Below, piece after piece: positions 8,926 to 18,186 of a stretch of DNA of 64,000 nt (the stretch's first letter is position 1; the number at the start of each line of letters is the position of its first letter). The notes beneath the pieces were generated by a model. The model ran no database searches. It was not told the DNA's origin and worked only from the letters and a program-made list of their open reading frames with translations. Origin of the DNA: DASYGT01 sp035999365 (GTDB taxonomy: Bacteria > Actinomycetota > Actinomycetes > Mycobacteriales > Jatrophihabitantaceae); assembly GCA_035999365.1 (NCBI GenBank), contig DASYGT010000019.1, forward strand, positions 62,001 to 126,000. Direction: 5' to 3'. The position numbers were made by a program, and so were the translations under genes.

Positions 8926-11900
8926 ATGCCCCCCTTCGCCCCGGCCACCCAGGCGTGGCTCGACGGCGCATTCGCCGCACCCACGCCGGCCCAGACCGGG
9001 GCGTGGGATGCGATCGCGCGCGGCGAGCACACGCTGGTCGTCGCGCCGACGGGCTCAGGCAAGACGCTCGCTGCGTTTCTCTCCGCACTCGACAGGCTCG
9101 CCGCGGTTTCCGTTCCGGACGACCCGCTGCGCCGGTGCCGCGTGCTCTACGTCAGCCCACTCAAGGCACTCGCGGTCGACGTCGAACGCAACCTCCGTTC
9201 GCCGCTCGCCGGTATCTCGCAGGCTGCCGCGCGTCTCGGATTGCCGCTGCCTGATGTCACGGTGGCAATGCGCTCGGGCGACACCCCGGCCGACCAGCGG
9301 CGCGCATTCGCTCGCCAGCCGGCCGACATCCTGATCACCACGCCCGAATCGCTGTTCCTGTTGCTCACCTCAGCCGCCCGCGAGGCCCTGCGCGGCATCG
9401 ACACGGTAATCATCGACGAGGTGCACGCGGTCTGTGCCACCAAGCGCGGCGCACATCTGGCGCTGTCCCTCGAACGGCTCGACGCACTCCTGGAAGCCCC
9501 TGCCCAGCGGATCGGCCTGTCGGCCACGGTCCGCCCCGTCGACGAGGTGGCCACCTTCCTCGCAGGCGGCCGACCGGTGACGGTCGTCCAGCCCCCGGTA
9601 GAGAAGGTGTTCGATCTCCAGGTCGTCGTACCGATCGAAGACATGTCGGCCCTCGGCGAGATCACCGACGATCTCACCGGCGCTGCGGCAGGCGCACCTC
9701 GGCGGGCGTCGATCTGGCCCCATGTCGAGGAGCGGGTGCTCGATCTCGTGGAGGCCCACAGGTCCACGATCGTCTTCGCCAACTCGCGGCGACTGGCCGA
9801 GCGGCTCACAGCGCGGCTCAACGAACTGGCAGGAGAACGGGCAGGGCTCGATGTCCCCGATCTCGAACGGATGCCCGCCGAGGTGATCGCCCAGTCCGGC
9901 TCCGGGCATCCGGCGGGTGACGTCGTCGTCGCCCGCGCGCACCACGGTTCGGTGTCGCGCGAGCAGCGCGCCCTCGTGGAGGAAGAACTCAAGGCCGGTC
10001 GGCTCCCAGCGGTGGTCGCCACCTCGTCACTCGAACTCGGCATCGACATGGGCGCCGTCGATCTGGTGATCCAGGTCGAGTCACCGCCATCGGTGGCATC
10101 GGGGCTGCAGCGCGTCGGCCGCGCCGGTCACCAGGTCGGCGCGGTCTCGCGCGGCGTGATCTTCCCGAAGTTCCGCGGAGACCTGGTCGAGTGCGCTGTC
10201 GTCGCCGAACGAATGCGCGCCGGGGCCATTGAATCAATGCGGTACCCGCGCAATCCGCTCGACGTGCTTGCGCAGCAGATCGTCGCCATGGTGGCCATGG
10301 ACGATCACACCGTCGACGAGGTCGAGGCTCTCGTCCGCCGCGCCGCCTCCTTCGCGGGCCTGCCACGCAGTGCGCTGGAAGCCGTCCTCGACATGCTGGC
10401 CGGCCGGTACCCGTCCGACGCCTTCGCCGAACTGCGCCCGCGACTGGTCTGGGATCGCGTCACGGGCGATCTCACCGCACGGGGCGGAGCTCAGCGGCTC
10501 GCAGTGACCAGCGGCGGCACCATCCCCGATCGCGGACTGTTCGGCGTTTTCCTTGCCGCGGCCGAGGGCCCCGGCCGGCGCGTAGGCGAACTCGACGAGG
10601 AGATGGTCTACGAGTCGAGGGTCGGCGACGTGTTCCTGCTCGGCTCGTCGTCGTGGCGCATCGAGGACATCACGCATGACCGCGTTCTCGTCAGCCCTGC
10701 CCCTGGCGAGGTGGGGCGCATGCCTTTCTGGAAGGGCGACTCCCCCGGCCGGCCGGCAGAGCTGGGCCGCGCACTGGGAGCCTTCCTCCGCGAGGTCGCA
10801 GCCGCCGAACCCGAAGCCGCGGCGGCGCGGGCACGAGCCGCGGGACTCGACGAGTGGGGCACCGCGAATCTGCTGAACTACCTCGCCGATCAGCGCGCCG
10901 CCACCGGCCACCTGCCCGACGACCGCACGGTCCTTGTCGAGCGTTTCCGCGACGAGCTCGGTGACTGGCGCCTCGTCGTGCACTCGCCCTTCGGCGCACC
11001 CGTCAACGCCCCGTGGGCGCTGGCCATCACCGCCCGGCTTCGCGAACGCTTCGGTCTGGACGTCGTGTCGATGCACTCCGACGACGGGATCGTGCTGCGG
11101 CTGCCCGATATCGACGCCGATCCCATCGGGGGCGAGGTGGCCCTCTTCGATCCTGACGAGATCGAGGCGCTGGTCACGGCGGAAGTCGGCGGATCAGCGC
11201 TGTTCGCGGCACGCTTCCGCGAATGCGCCGCACGCTCGCTGCTGTTACCCAAGCGCGACCCGAGGCGTCGCGCAGCGCTGTGGCAGCAACGTCAGCGCGC
11301 GAACCAGTTGCTGCAGGTCGCCGCCGAATTCGGCGACTTCCCCGTGGTTCTGGAGGCGATGCGCGAATGCCTGCAGGACGTGTTCGACGTTCCCGGGCTC
11401 ACCGCTCTCATGCGCGATCTCGCGTCGCGGCGGGTTCGCCTGATCGAGGTCGAGACACCATCGGCGTCACCGTTCGCCCGGTCGCTGCTGTTCGGCTACG
11501 TCGGGATGTTCGTCTACGAGGGCGACGCGCCGGCTGCGGAACGGCGGGCGCAGGCCCTGTCCCTCGACACCGCCTTGCTCGCCGAACTGCTCGGGGCGGC
11601 CGACCTACGTGAGCTGCTCGATGCCGATGCCATCGCCGACGTCGAGGCAGAGCTGACCCGTCTCGCCGAAGACCGCCGCGCCCACGGACCGGACGCTGTC
11701 GCAGATCTGCTGCGCTGGCTCGGCGATCTCACGACAGCCGAGGCGCTCGCCCGCGGCGCCACCGCTCACGATCTTGAAGCCCTCGAGGCAGCCCGGCGGG
11801 CGATCCGGGTTCGCGTCGCCGCAGAAGAACGGTGGATCGCCATCGAGGATGCCGGCCGGGTCCGGGACGCCCTGGGCGTCGCGCTTCCGGTTGGCGTGCC

Positions 11901-13503
11901 GGAGTCGTTCACCGAGCCGGTGCGCGACCCTCTCGGCGACCTCGTCTCCCGTTTCGCACGCACGCACGGGCCGTTCCACGCTTCCGATGTCGCGGTCCGG
12001 CTCGGGCTGGGCGTCGCGGTGGTCGGCACTGCCCTCGCTCGCCTGTCCGCCGCCGGTCGGGTGGTGCAGGGCGAATTCCGACCAGGTGGCGCCGGCACCG
12101 AGTGGTGCGACGCAGAGGTCCTGCGCGCAATCCGGCGTCGATCCTTGGCGGTCCTGCGCAAGGAGGTCGAACCTGTGCCCGCCGACGCGCTGGCCCGCTT
12201 CATCCCTCAGTGGCAAGGGGTCGGCACGCGCACGGCCCGCGGCATAGACGGGCTGCTGCGCGTCATCGAACAGCTGAGCGGTGTCCCCTTGCCGGCGAGC
12301 GCCGTCGAATCGCTGATCCTGCCCAACCGCGTCGCGGACTACACGCCGGCGCTGCTCGACGAGCTGACACTGGCGGGAGAGGTCATGTGGACGGGCGCCG
12401 GAAGTCTCGCCGGCAACGACGGGTGGGTTGTCTTCGCGCCCACTGATCTCGCGCCACTCGTGCTGCCCGAGCCGGAACCGGTTGATTCGGAGACCGCTGC
12501 GGCGATCACCCGGCTGCTCGCCGACGACCAGGCGATGTTCTTCCGTGCACTCGCCGAACGCAGCGCCGCGATGGTTGCCGCGCCGGGCGCCAGTGTTACC
12601 GACGACGCCGTCGCTGCGGCGATGTGGGAACTGCTCTGGGCGGGCCGGTTGACCAACGACACGCTTGCCCCGATTCGCACGCTGCTCGGCTCGTCCGGCC
12701 GCACTGCCCACACCCGCAAGCCACGCCCGCCGCGGACCCGTTATGGACGCTATGCCGGCCTCTCACCGGCCGGACTGCAGGCGATGCCCTCAGCGCCGTC
12801 GCCATTGAGCCGCCCGATCCCGCCGGCCATGGCAGGGCGCTGGTCGACAACGGCTGAGCGTGACCTCGATCCGACTCGTCGCGCCGTGGCCGCGGCGGAT
12901 CTGCTCCTCGATCGGTACGGGCTCGTCACCCGCGGCAGCGTCGCCGCTGAACGTGTCGCCGGAGGTTTCGCGGCGGTGTACCCGGTGCTGAAAGCCGGTG
13001 AGGAATCCGGCCGATGCCGGCGCGGCTACTTCGTCGACGGCCTCGGCGCGGCCCAGTTCGCCCTGCCCGGCGCAGTCGACAGACTGCGGGCACAGGCACG
13101 ACCGGGCGATCTGCGCGACGCGACCCCGACTCTCGTTCTCGCCGCTACTGATCCGGCGAACCCGTTCGGCGGTGCGCTGCCCTGGCCCGTGCCGCCGGCA
13201 CCCGACGAGGGCCGTCGCGGACATCAGCCTGCGCGCAAGGCCGGCGCACTCGTCGTGATCGTCGACGGCGCATGCGTGATCTACGTCGAGCGTGGCGGGC
13301 GCACGCTGCTCTCCTTCACCGACGACGCCTCGATCCTGCAGCCGGCCGCGGACACCTTGGCTCTGGCGGTGCGCGACGGCGCACTGGGCAAGCTGCAGAT
13401 CGAGCGCGCCGACGGCGCCCCGGTCAGCACCTCCGCGCTGGGCGCCGCTCTTGAGGCAGCCGGCTTCCGGCCCACCCCTCGCGGACTGCGGCTGCGGGGG
13501 TGA
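8926..13503 (+). CDS. lhr: Lhr-family ATP-dependent DNA helicase
   Basis: Lhr is a very large SF2 3'-5' DNA/RNA-DNA helicase linked to DNA damage tolerance. The protein is 1525 residues, the expected size for full-length bacterial Lhr. Walker A APTGSGKT is at residues 40-47 and DEVH at 164-167. A RecA2 domain with the GRAGHQVGAVSRG motif VI region and the winged-helix Lhr-Core module follow. The C-terminal half carries the Lhr C-terminal winged-helix array. The stop is followed after 3 nt by the nei gene, the pairing seen in mycobacteria (Rv3296-Rv3297). The start ATG has no strong Shine-Dalgarno. Confidence 0.95.
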   Translation: MPPFAPATQAWLDGAFAAPTPAQTGAWDAIARGEHTLVVAPTGSGKTLAAFLSALDRLAAVSVPDDPLRRCRVLYVSPLKALAVDVERNLRSPLAGISQAAARLGLPLPDVTVAMRSGDTPADQRRAFARQPADILITTPESLFLLLTSAAREALRGIDTVIIDEVHAVCATKRGAHLALSLERLDALLEAPAQRIGLSATVRPVDEVATFLAGGRPVTVVQPPVEKVFDLQVVVPIEDMSALGEITDDLTGAAAGAPRRASIWPHVEERVLDLVEAHRSTIVFANSRRLAERLTARLNELAGERAGLDVPDLERMPAEVIAQSGSGHPAGDVVVARAHHGSVSREQRALVEEELKAGRLPAVVATSSLELGIDMGAVDLVIQVESPPSVASGLQRVGRAGHQVGAVSRGVIFPKFRGDLVECAVVAERMRAGAIESMRYPRNPLDVLAQQIVAMVAMDDHTVDEVEALVRRAASFAGLPRSALEAVLDMLAGRYPSDAFAELRPRLVWDRVTGDLTARGGAQRLAVTSGGTIPDRGLFGVFLAAAEGPGRRVGELDEEMVYESRVGDVFLLGSSSWRIEDITHDRVLVSPAPGEVGRMPFWKGDSPGRPAELGRALGAFLREVAAAEPEAAAARARAAGLDEWGTANLLNYLADQRAATGHLPDDRTVLVERFRDELGDWRLVVHSPFGAPVNAPWALAITARLRERFGLDVVSMHSDDGIVLRLPDIDADPIGGEVALFDPDEIEALVTAEVGGSALFAARFRECAARSLLLPKRDPRRRAALWQQRQRANQLLQVAAEFGDFPVVLEAMRECLQDVFDVPGLTALMRDLASRRVRLIEVETPSASPFARSLLFGYVGMFVYEGDAPAAERRAQALSLDTALLAELLGAADLRELLDADAIADVEAELTRLAEDRRAHGPDAVADLLRWLGDLTTAEALARGATAHDLEALEAARRAIRVRVAAEERWIAIEDAGRVRDALGVALPVGVPESFTEPVRDPLGDLVSRFARTHGPFHASDVAVRLGLGVAVVGTALARLSAAGRVVQGEFRPGGAGTEWCDAEVLRAIRRRSLAVLRKEVEPVPADALARFIPQWQGVGTRTARGIDGLLRVIEQLSGVPLPASAVESLILPNRVADYTPALLDELTLAGEVMWTGAGSLAGNDGWVVFAPTDLAPLVLPEPEPVDSETAAAITRLLADDQAMFFRALAERSAAMVAAPGASVTDDAVAAAMWELLWAGRLTNDTLAPIRTLLGSSGRTAHTRKPRPPRTRYGRYAGLSPAGLQAMPSAPSPLSRPIPPAMAGRWSTTAERDLDPTRRAVAAADLLLDRYGLVTRGSVAAERVAGGFAAVYPVLKAGEESGRCRRGYFVDGLGAAQFALPGAVDRLRAQARPGDLRDATPTLVLAATDPANPFGGALPWPVPPAPDEGRRGHQPARKAGALVVIVDGACVIYVERGGRTLLSFTDDASILQPAADTLALAVRDGALGKLQIERADGAPVSTSALGAALEAAGFRPTPRGLRLRG

Positions 13504-13506
13504 GCC

Positions 13507-14322
13507 GTGCCTGAGGGCGACACCGTCTGGCTCACCGCCCGGCGTCTGCGCCAGGCACTCGCGGGCCGGACGCTGGTCACCGCCGACCTGCGAATCCCGC
13601 AGCTCGCCACCTGTGATCTGCGCGGTGACACCGTCGACGACGTGCTCGCGCGCGGCAAGCATCTGTTGGTACGGCTACGGTCCGGGCGCACCCTGCATTC
13701 GCACCTGCGGATGGACGGTTCCTGGTACGTGGGACGTGCCGGGCAGACCGGCCGCGCCCACCCGGCGCACATGATCCGGGTGCTGCTCGGCAACGACGAC
13801 TGGCTCGCGACCGGGTACCGGATTCATGACCTGCAACTGGTACCGACAGCCGACGAGCCACGACTGGTCGGGCACCTCGGCCCTGACCTCCTCGGCTCCG
13901 ATTGGGACGCCGTGGAGGCGCTGCGCCGCCTCTGCGAGCTCCCGCAGCGCAGTATCGGCGAGGCGTTGCTCGACCAGCGCAATCTCGCCGGTGTCGGCAA
14001 CCTCTACAAGAACGAAGTGCTCTTCATCGAACGAGTCGATCCGTGGGCGCCGGTCGGCGAGGTGCCAGACCTGCCGCGAGTGCTGCGCACGGTTCGGCGG
14101 CTCATGCTCGCCAACCGCGAGCATCCCGAGCAGTCGACGACCGGCCTGACCGGTCGCGGGCGCGATCACTGGGTGTACGAACGCGCCGGACAGCCGTGCC
14201 TGCGCTGCCGCACGCCGATCCGCCGCCAGGAGCAGGGCGAGCCGCCGCGGCAGCGCAGCACCTACTGGTGCCCTAGCTGCCAGCCACCACTGGGGGCGCC
14301 GGCAGGCACCACGTCAGGCTGA
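13507..14322 (+). CDS. nei: Fpg/Nei-family DNA glycosylase (Nei1-like)
   Basis: A base-excision repair glycosylase/AP lyase for oxidised bases. Catalytic Pro2 and Glu3 are present in the N-terminal MPEGDTVW. The helix-two-turn-helix region reads GVGNLYKNEVLF, and a C-terminal zinc finger has four cysteines (CLRC...CPSC). Length is 271 residues. The PEGDT start and local context resemble actinobacterial Nei1 (Rv3297) more than MutM. The GTG at 13507 follows the lhr stop by 3 nt, so it is translationally coupled. Its 3' end overlaps the converging tetR gene by 9 nt. Confidence 0.93.
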   Translation: MPEGDTVWLTARRLRQALAGRTLVTADLRIPQLATCDLRGDTVDDVLARGKHLLVRLRSGRTLHSHLRMDGSWYVGRAGQTGRAHPAHMIRVLLGNDDWLATGYRIHDLQLVPTADEPRLVGHLGPDLLGSDWDAVEALRRLCELPQRSIGEALLDQRNLAGVGNLYKNEVLFIERVDPWAPVGEVPDLPRVLRTVRRLMLANREHPEQSTTGLTGRGRDHWVYERAGQPCLRCRTPIRRQEQGEPPRQRSTYWCPSCQPPLGAPAGTTSG

Positions 14323-14967
14323 CTGAGCGGGAAGATCCCCCACCGTGACCGGTCGAGTCAGCACTGGAGCAAGCGCGGCGAGCATCAGTTCAACCTCCGC
14401 GCCAACCGCAACCGGTGTACCCGGGGTGGTCACATACGACGCGAGCCATCGCAGCACGAGATCGCCTGCGTGATCGAGTGGCGCGCCGAATGCCGCGTCG
14501 AGTGCCGCCGCGGCCACCTGCCAGCCCTCGGCCGTGCGATCCACACGTGCCAGCGCGGCGAGGGTCGCCGGCTCGATCCGTGCCAGCGCCCTCAGCAGCG
14601 GATGCTCGCTCAGCGCCCCAGCTGTGGTCGTCAGCGCCTCGGTGACGGTGCGCCCCGCTGCGCGATCGACGAGTGCGGAGACCTCGTCCATCAGCAGGGC
14701 TGAGAGCACCGCTTCCCGGGTGCGGAAATGGTTGTAGAGCGTGGCCTTGGCAACCCCGGCGGCCGCGGCGACCTGCGCCATCGTGATGCGGGTTCCGCTG
14801 ATCTCAACCGCGCGGCGTGCGCCATCGAGGATGGCGGCGCGGGTCCGGTCCATCGCATTACCCGCACGGGACCGGGTTCCCCGAATGCGGATCGGAGCCG
14901 CCGAAGCGATCGCAGGGGCGGCCACGGTGGACCGGAACAGGGTGTCGAAGAGCGGGTCGCCGGGCAT
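14314..14967 (-). CDS. TetR-family transcriptional regulator
   Basis: A 217-residue protein with a TetR helix-turn-helix at about residues 44-90 (ILDGARRAVEISG, then MAQVAAAAGVAKATLYNHF). An unusual N-terminal extension of about 38 Ala/Arg-rich residues precedes it. The extended start is supported: ATG 14967 is preceded by TAGCTT and exactly 6 nt, the leaderless pattern used elsewhere in this window. The downstream ATG at residue 39 is the alternative. The C-terminal ligand domain is generic and no effector can be named. It is convergent with nei (9-nt overlap) and lies upstream of nothing obvious to regulate except itself. Confidence 0.85.
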   Translation of the reverse strand: MPGDPLFDTLFRSTVAAPAIASAAPIRIRGTRSRAGNAMDRTRAAILDGARRAVEISGTRITMAQVAAAAGVAKATLYNHFRTREAVLSALLMDEVSALVDRAAGRTVTEALTTTAGALSEHPLLRALARIEPATLAALARVDRTAEGWQVAAAALDAAFGAPLDHAGDLVLRWLASYVTTPGTPVAVGAEVELMLAALAPVLTRPVTVGDLPAQSA

Positions 14968-15079
14968 GTCCGGAAGCTACCCCGCGGCGCTGACAGCTTC
15001 GGCGCGACGCGCGGCGCCGATCCCGATCGTGTGACCTATGGGGCCTGCGGGTCGGAAAGCGGCGACAACGACGCGGGGA

Positions 15080-15424
15080 TCACGCGGCGACGCTGGCGCG
15101 GGGCTGGGACGCAGCGCCGTTCTGCGGCGCAGGGGTAAGGCGGGCTGCCGCGCCCGGAACCGCTGCGATCCGGGCGAAGCGGGCGAGGTTCTCCTCGCGA
15201 CGCAGCGTGTCGCTGACCTCCCAGAACAGGTCGGAGAGTTCGACGTCGAGAGCCGAGCAGATCGCAGCCAGCAGCTCCGACGAGGCTTCCTTCTGACCAC
15301 GCTCGACCTCGGACAGGTAGCCGAGGCTGACGCGGGCACTCGCCGATACCTCGCGCAGCGTCCGGCGCTGCCGCATTCGGGCGCCGCGCAGGGTCTCACC
15401 GATGACGTGGCGAAGCACTGGCAT
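15080..15424 (-). CDS. clgR: Transcriptional regulator ClgR (Clp gene regulator)
   Basis: ClgR activates clp protease and other proteostasis genes in actinobacteria and is itself a Clp substrate. The protein of 114 residues has a Cro/cI-type helix-turn-helix (TLREVSASARVSLGYLSEVERGQKEAS, about residues 21-47) and the family's LFWEVSDTLRR segment. It ends in Val-Ala-Ala, a C-terminus like that of known Clp substrates. The start ATG 15424 has AGAAGGG 8 nt upstream; longer frames to 15562 lack family similarity. A ClgR-box match lies 114 bp upstream, consistent with autoregulation. The clgR-cinA-pgsA order matches other actinobacteria. Confidence 0.93.
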   Translation of the reverse strand: MPVLRHVIGETLRGARMRQRRTLREVSASARVSLGYLSEVERGQKEASSELLAAICSALDVELSDLFWEVSDTLRREENLARFARIAAVPGAAARLTPAPQNGAASQPRASVAA

Positions 15425-15537
15425 GTCTCGGGCCCTTCTGCCGGCGGTTCCCGCACTCGGGCGGCAAAGCCGTCGGGTGCGGGTGTAAGTCACGGTACCG
15501 GCCGCTGACGACACCCGCGGCCCAAACCGTGCACGTC

Positions 15538-15548
15538 CGCTGTGAGCG
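15538..15548 (-). promoter_or_regulatory. ClgR-box match upstream of clgR
   Basis: The minus strand reads CGCTCACAGCG, preceded by GTT. It fits CGCYNANRGCG, the core of the corynebacterial ClgR consensus, at every specified position. It lies in the cinA-clgR gap, 114 bp from the clgR start, where autoactivation would be expected. Confidence 0.6.
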
Positions 15549-15565
15549 AACGTCGGGCACAACGA

Positions 15566-16078
15566 TCAATCCGCGCCCTGGCATTCCTCCAGAAGCAGCC
15601 GCAGGCACTGCTCGACCGCCCCAGCCCGGATCTCGGAGCGGCCGCCCGGCAGCGTCCAGCCCCGCACAGCCGCGTCCTGCGGCCCGGCGACGGCGCCGAA
15701 CACGGTGCCGACCGGCTGCCCGTCCTGCAGGTCGGGCCCGGCCACTCCGGTGACGCCGATGCCGTAGGTGGCGTCGAGCCGCTCGCGCGCGCCGCGAGCA
15801 AGGGCGAGCGCGACCTCGGGATCGACAGCGCCACGCTCGGCGAGAAGGTCGGGCGGCACCCCCGCGAGGCTTGACTTCAGGTCGGTGGCATAGACGACGA
15901 GGCCGCCGCGCACAGTGGCGCTGGCACCGGCGGGCTCGGTGAGCGCGGCGGCAATCAGTCCCCCGGTCAGCGATTCGGCAACGGCGACAGTCGCGCCGGA
16001 TCCGGCCAGAACGCGGTGGATCTCTGCGACGACGTCGCCCACCGCTGCTCTGCCGGCGGCCAGGCCGGTTGAGCTCAT
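15566..16078 (-). CDS. cinA: CinA C-terminal-domain nicotinamide-nucleotide amidase
   Basis: This 170-residue protein is the stand-alone CinA C-terminal domain (PncC type), which deamidates NMN to nicotinate mononucleotide in pyridine nucleotide recycling. Diagnostic segments are TVAVAESLTGGLIAAALT near residue 30 and YGIGVTGVAGPD near residue 105. The N-terminal molybdopterin-binding-like half of full-length CinA is absent. The ATG at 16078-16076 overlaps the pgsA stop (ATGA), so it is coupled to pgsA. It lies directly upstream of clgR. Confidence 0.9.
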   Translation of the reverse strand: MSSTGLAAGRAAVGDVVAEIHRVLAGSGATVAVAESLTGGLIAAALTEPAGASATVRGGLVVYATDLKSSLAGVPPDLLAERGAVDPEVALALARGARERLDATYGIGVTGVAGPDLQDGQPVGTVFGAVAGPQDAAVRGWTLPGGRSEIRAGAVEQCLRLLLEECQGAD

Positions 16079-16725
16079 CCGGCCGGATGCCCGGCGCGTT
16101 GGGCCGTGGCAACGCGGCGAAGGCGCACCGCGCGACCGACGTAATCGCCTCCGGTACCGATCGCGACCGCAATCGCGGCGATCATGATCGCCCAGGCGAC
16201 TCCGTGCAGCCAGCCCGTCAGGGGCAGCACGAACAACCCGATTGCCACGCCCTGCAAGAGTGTCTTGAGCTTGCCGCCACGACTTGCCGAGATCACCCCG
16301 TGCCGGATGACCCAGAAGCGCAGCAAGGTCACTCCGACCTCGCGGACGAGGACGACGACCGTCACCCACCAGGGAAGCTCGCCCAGCGACGACAGGCCGA
16401 CCAGCGCCGCGCCCACCAGCGCCTTGTCGGCAATCGGGTCGGCGAGCTTGCCGAATTCGGTGACCAATCCGCGTTTACGGGCGATCTCGCCATCGAGGCG
16501 GTCGGTGATCGAGGCAGCGGCGAACACCACCCACGCCCACACGCGCCAACTGGTCAGCTGCCCCTCGCCGTGCAGCAGGAGGACGAGGAAGACGGGTACG
16601 AGGACGAGCCGGAAGACCGTCAGCGCGTTGGCGATGTTCCACGCCGACACCGGGCTCGGCGGATCGGCGATCGGGTCGTCGGGCAACGGGCGCAACGGGC
16701 GCAGCGGCCCCGGCGTCTTCACCAC
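16075..16725 (-). CDS. pgsA: CDP-diacylglycerol-glycerol-3-phosphate phosphatidyltransferase
   Basis: An integral membrane CDP-alcohol phosphatidyltransferase, most likely making phosphatidylglycerophosphate. The diagnostic motif DxxDGxxAR(x8)GxxxDxxxD is intact (DRLDGEIARKRG, then GKLADPIADK). About five transmembrane helices follow a roughly 20-residue Pro-rich N-terminus. Tandem GTG codons at 16725 and 16722 are possible starts, both overlapping the rimO stop; I give the outer one (216 residues). Context (rimO-pgsA-cinA-clgR) matches mycobacterial pgsA3. Exact head-group specificity cannot be read from sequence. Confidence 0.9.
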   Translation of the reverse strand: MVKTPGPLRPLRPLPDDPIADPPSPVSAWNIANALTVFRLVLVPVFLVLLLHGEGQLTSWRVWAWVVFAAASITDRLDGEIARKRGLVTEFGKLADPIADKALVGAALVGLSSLGELPWWVTVVVLVREVGVTLLRFWVIRHGVISASRGGKLKTLLQGVAIGLFVLPLTGWLHGVAWAIMIAAIAVAIGTGGDYVGRAVRLRRVATAQRAGHPAG

Positions 16726-18113
16726 GGTGCCCCCACCACCTCGGCAAGCAGATCGATTCCGTCTGTCTCGACGACGAGGGCGGGCACGATGTCGCCGCGT
16801 GACACGCTCGCACCAGGCAGGCGAACGGTGCCGTCCACGTCGGGGCCCTGATGCGCCGCGCGTCCGATCAGCGCCCCGCTGTCGGCGTCGACGGACTCGA
16901 CGAGCACGTCGACGCGAGATCCGATCCGGTCGTCCGCGCGCTGGCACATCAATTCGTGCGAGAGCGCGGTGATCCGCTCGACGCGCTCGGCGATGACCTC
17001 GGCGGCCAGCTTGCCCTCGAAGCCCGCTGCATCGGTGCCGTCTTCGTCCGAGTATCCGAAGACCCCGACCACATCCAGCCGGGCCGCGATCAGGAACCGC
17101 TCGAGCTCGACGACGTCGGCCTCACTCTCGCCCGGGAAGCCGACGATGACGTTGCTGCGGGCGCCGGCCTCCGGCGCGAGCGACCGCACACGATCGAGGA
17201 TTTCGACGAACGATTCGGTCGAGCCGAAGCGGCGCATCCGCCGGAGCACCGACGCACTGGCGTGCTGGAAGGACAGGTCGAAGTACGCCGCGACACCTGG
17301 CGTGGTCGCGATGACGTCGAGCAGGCCGGGTCGCAACTCCGCCGGTTGCAGGTAGGAGACCCGCACCCGCTCGATTCCGTCGACGGCCGCCAGCTGTGGC
17401 AACAGCGCCTCCAGCGCGCGCAGATCGCCGAAGTCCTTGCCGTACGAGGTGGAGTTCTCGCTGACAAGTACCACCTCCCGCGCGCCGTGCTGACCGAGCC
17501 ATCGGGCCTCGGTCAGCACGTCCTCGGGCGGCCGAGAGACGAATGAGCCGCGGAACGACGGGATCGCGCAGAACGTGCACCGACGATCGCAGCCGGAGGC
17601 GAGCTTGACGTAACCGAACGGCGCGTCGTCCAGGCGCTTGCGTGCGGTCGGCAACCAGGCGTGGCCGGGAACACTGACCTGCGCAACCGCGGCCGGTCGG
17701 TGCACCGGGGTGACGGGCAGCAGCGTGCGCCGGTCGCGCGGACGGTGTGCCGTGACGGCGCGTCCCGCCGCCACGTCGTCGAGCACCGCCGCGATCCCCG
17801 CGTAGCTGTCGAAGCCGATGACCGCGTTCGCCTCGGGAAGTGACGCCGCGAGTTCCTCTCCATAGCGCTCGGCCAGGCACCCGACGGCAACAACCTTCTT
17901 GCCCGTGTCGGCGGCAGCGAGGACGGTGTCGATCGAGTCCTTCTTCGCCGACTCGACGAAGCCACAGGTGTTGATCATGAGGACGTCGGCGTCGGCCTCC
18001 TCGCTGAGTGTCCATCCCCCTGCGCTCAGCCGACCCGCCAGCTCCTCGGAATCGACCTCGTTTCGGGCGCATCCCAGCGTCACCAGCGAGACGCGGCGAC
18101 CGGGTTCTGACAC
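16719..18113 (-). CDS. rimO: Ribosomal protein S12 methylthiotransferase RimO
   Basis: A radical-SAM enzyme that methylthiolates an aspartate of ribosomal protein S12. N-terminal cluster cysteines are C15, C50 and C79, and the radical-SAM CxxxCxxC is at C175, C179 and C182 (CDRRCTFCAIPSFRG). A TRAM domain is at the C-terminus. At 464 residues it is normal length. The residue pattern LGCARNEVDSEELAG is RimO-type, not MiaB-type. The GTG at 18113 is preceded by TAACCT and exactly 6 nt, so it is probably leaderless. It is divergent from argA and overlaps pgsA downstream. Confidence 0.95.
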   Translation of the reverse strand: MSEPGRRVSLVTLGCARNEVDSEELAGRLSAGGWTLSEEADADVLMINTCGFVESAKKDSIDTVLAAADTGKKVVAVGCLAERYGEELAASLPEANAVIGFDSYAGIAAVLDDVAAGRAVTAHRPRDRRTLLPVTPVHRPAAVAQVSVPGHAWLPTARKRLDDAPFGYVKLASGCDRRCTFCAIPSFRGSFVSRPPEDVLTEARWLGQHGAREVVLVSENSTSYGKDFGDLRALEALLPQLAAVDGIERVRVSYLQPAELRPGLLDVIATTPGVAAYFDLSFQHASASVLRRMRRFGSTESFVEILDRVRSLAPEAGARSNVIVGFPGESEADVVELERFLIAARLDVVGVFGYSDEDGTDAAGFEGKLAAEVIAERVERITALSHELMCQRADDRIGSRVDVLVESVDADSGALIGRAAHQGPDVDGTVRLPGASVSRGDIVPALVVETDGIDLLAEVVGAPW

Positions 18114-18186
18114 GCAAGCAGGTTACCCGCGCCTCACGGCCCGGGGGTTCGCCCGCGGTTTCACCGCCGACCGATACCGTGCGTGC

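Noticed and set aside
16478..16813. Several 60-130 codon frames inside pgsA/rimO and similar genes
   Set aside because: Shadows of confirmed genes without start signals or family similarity.
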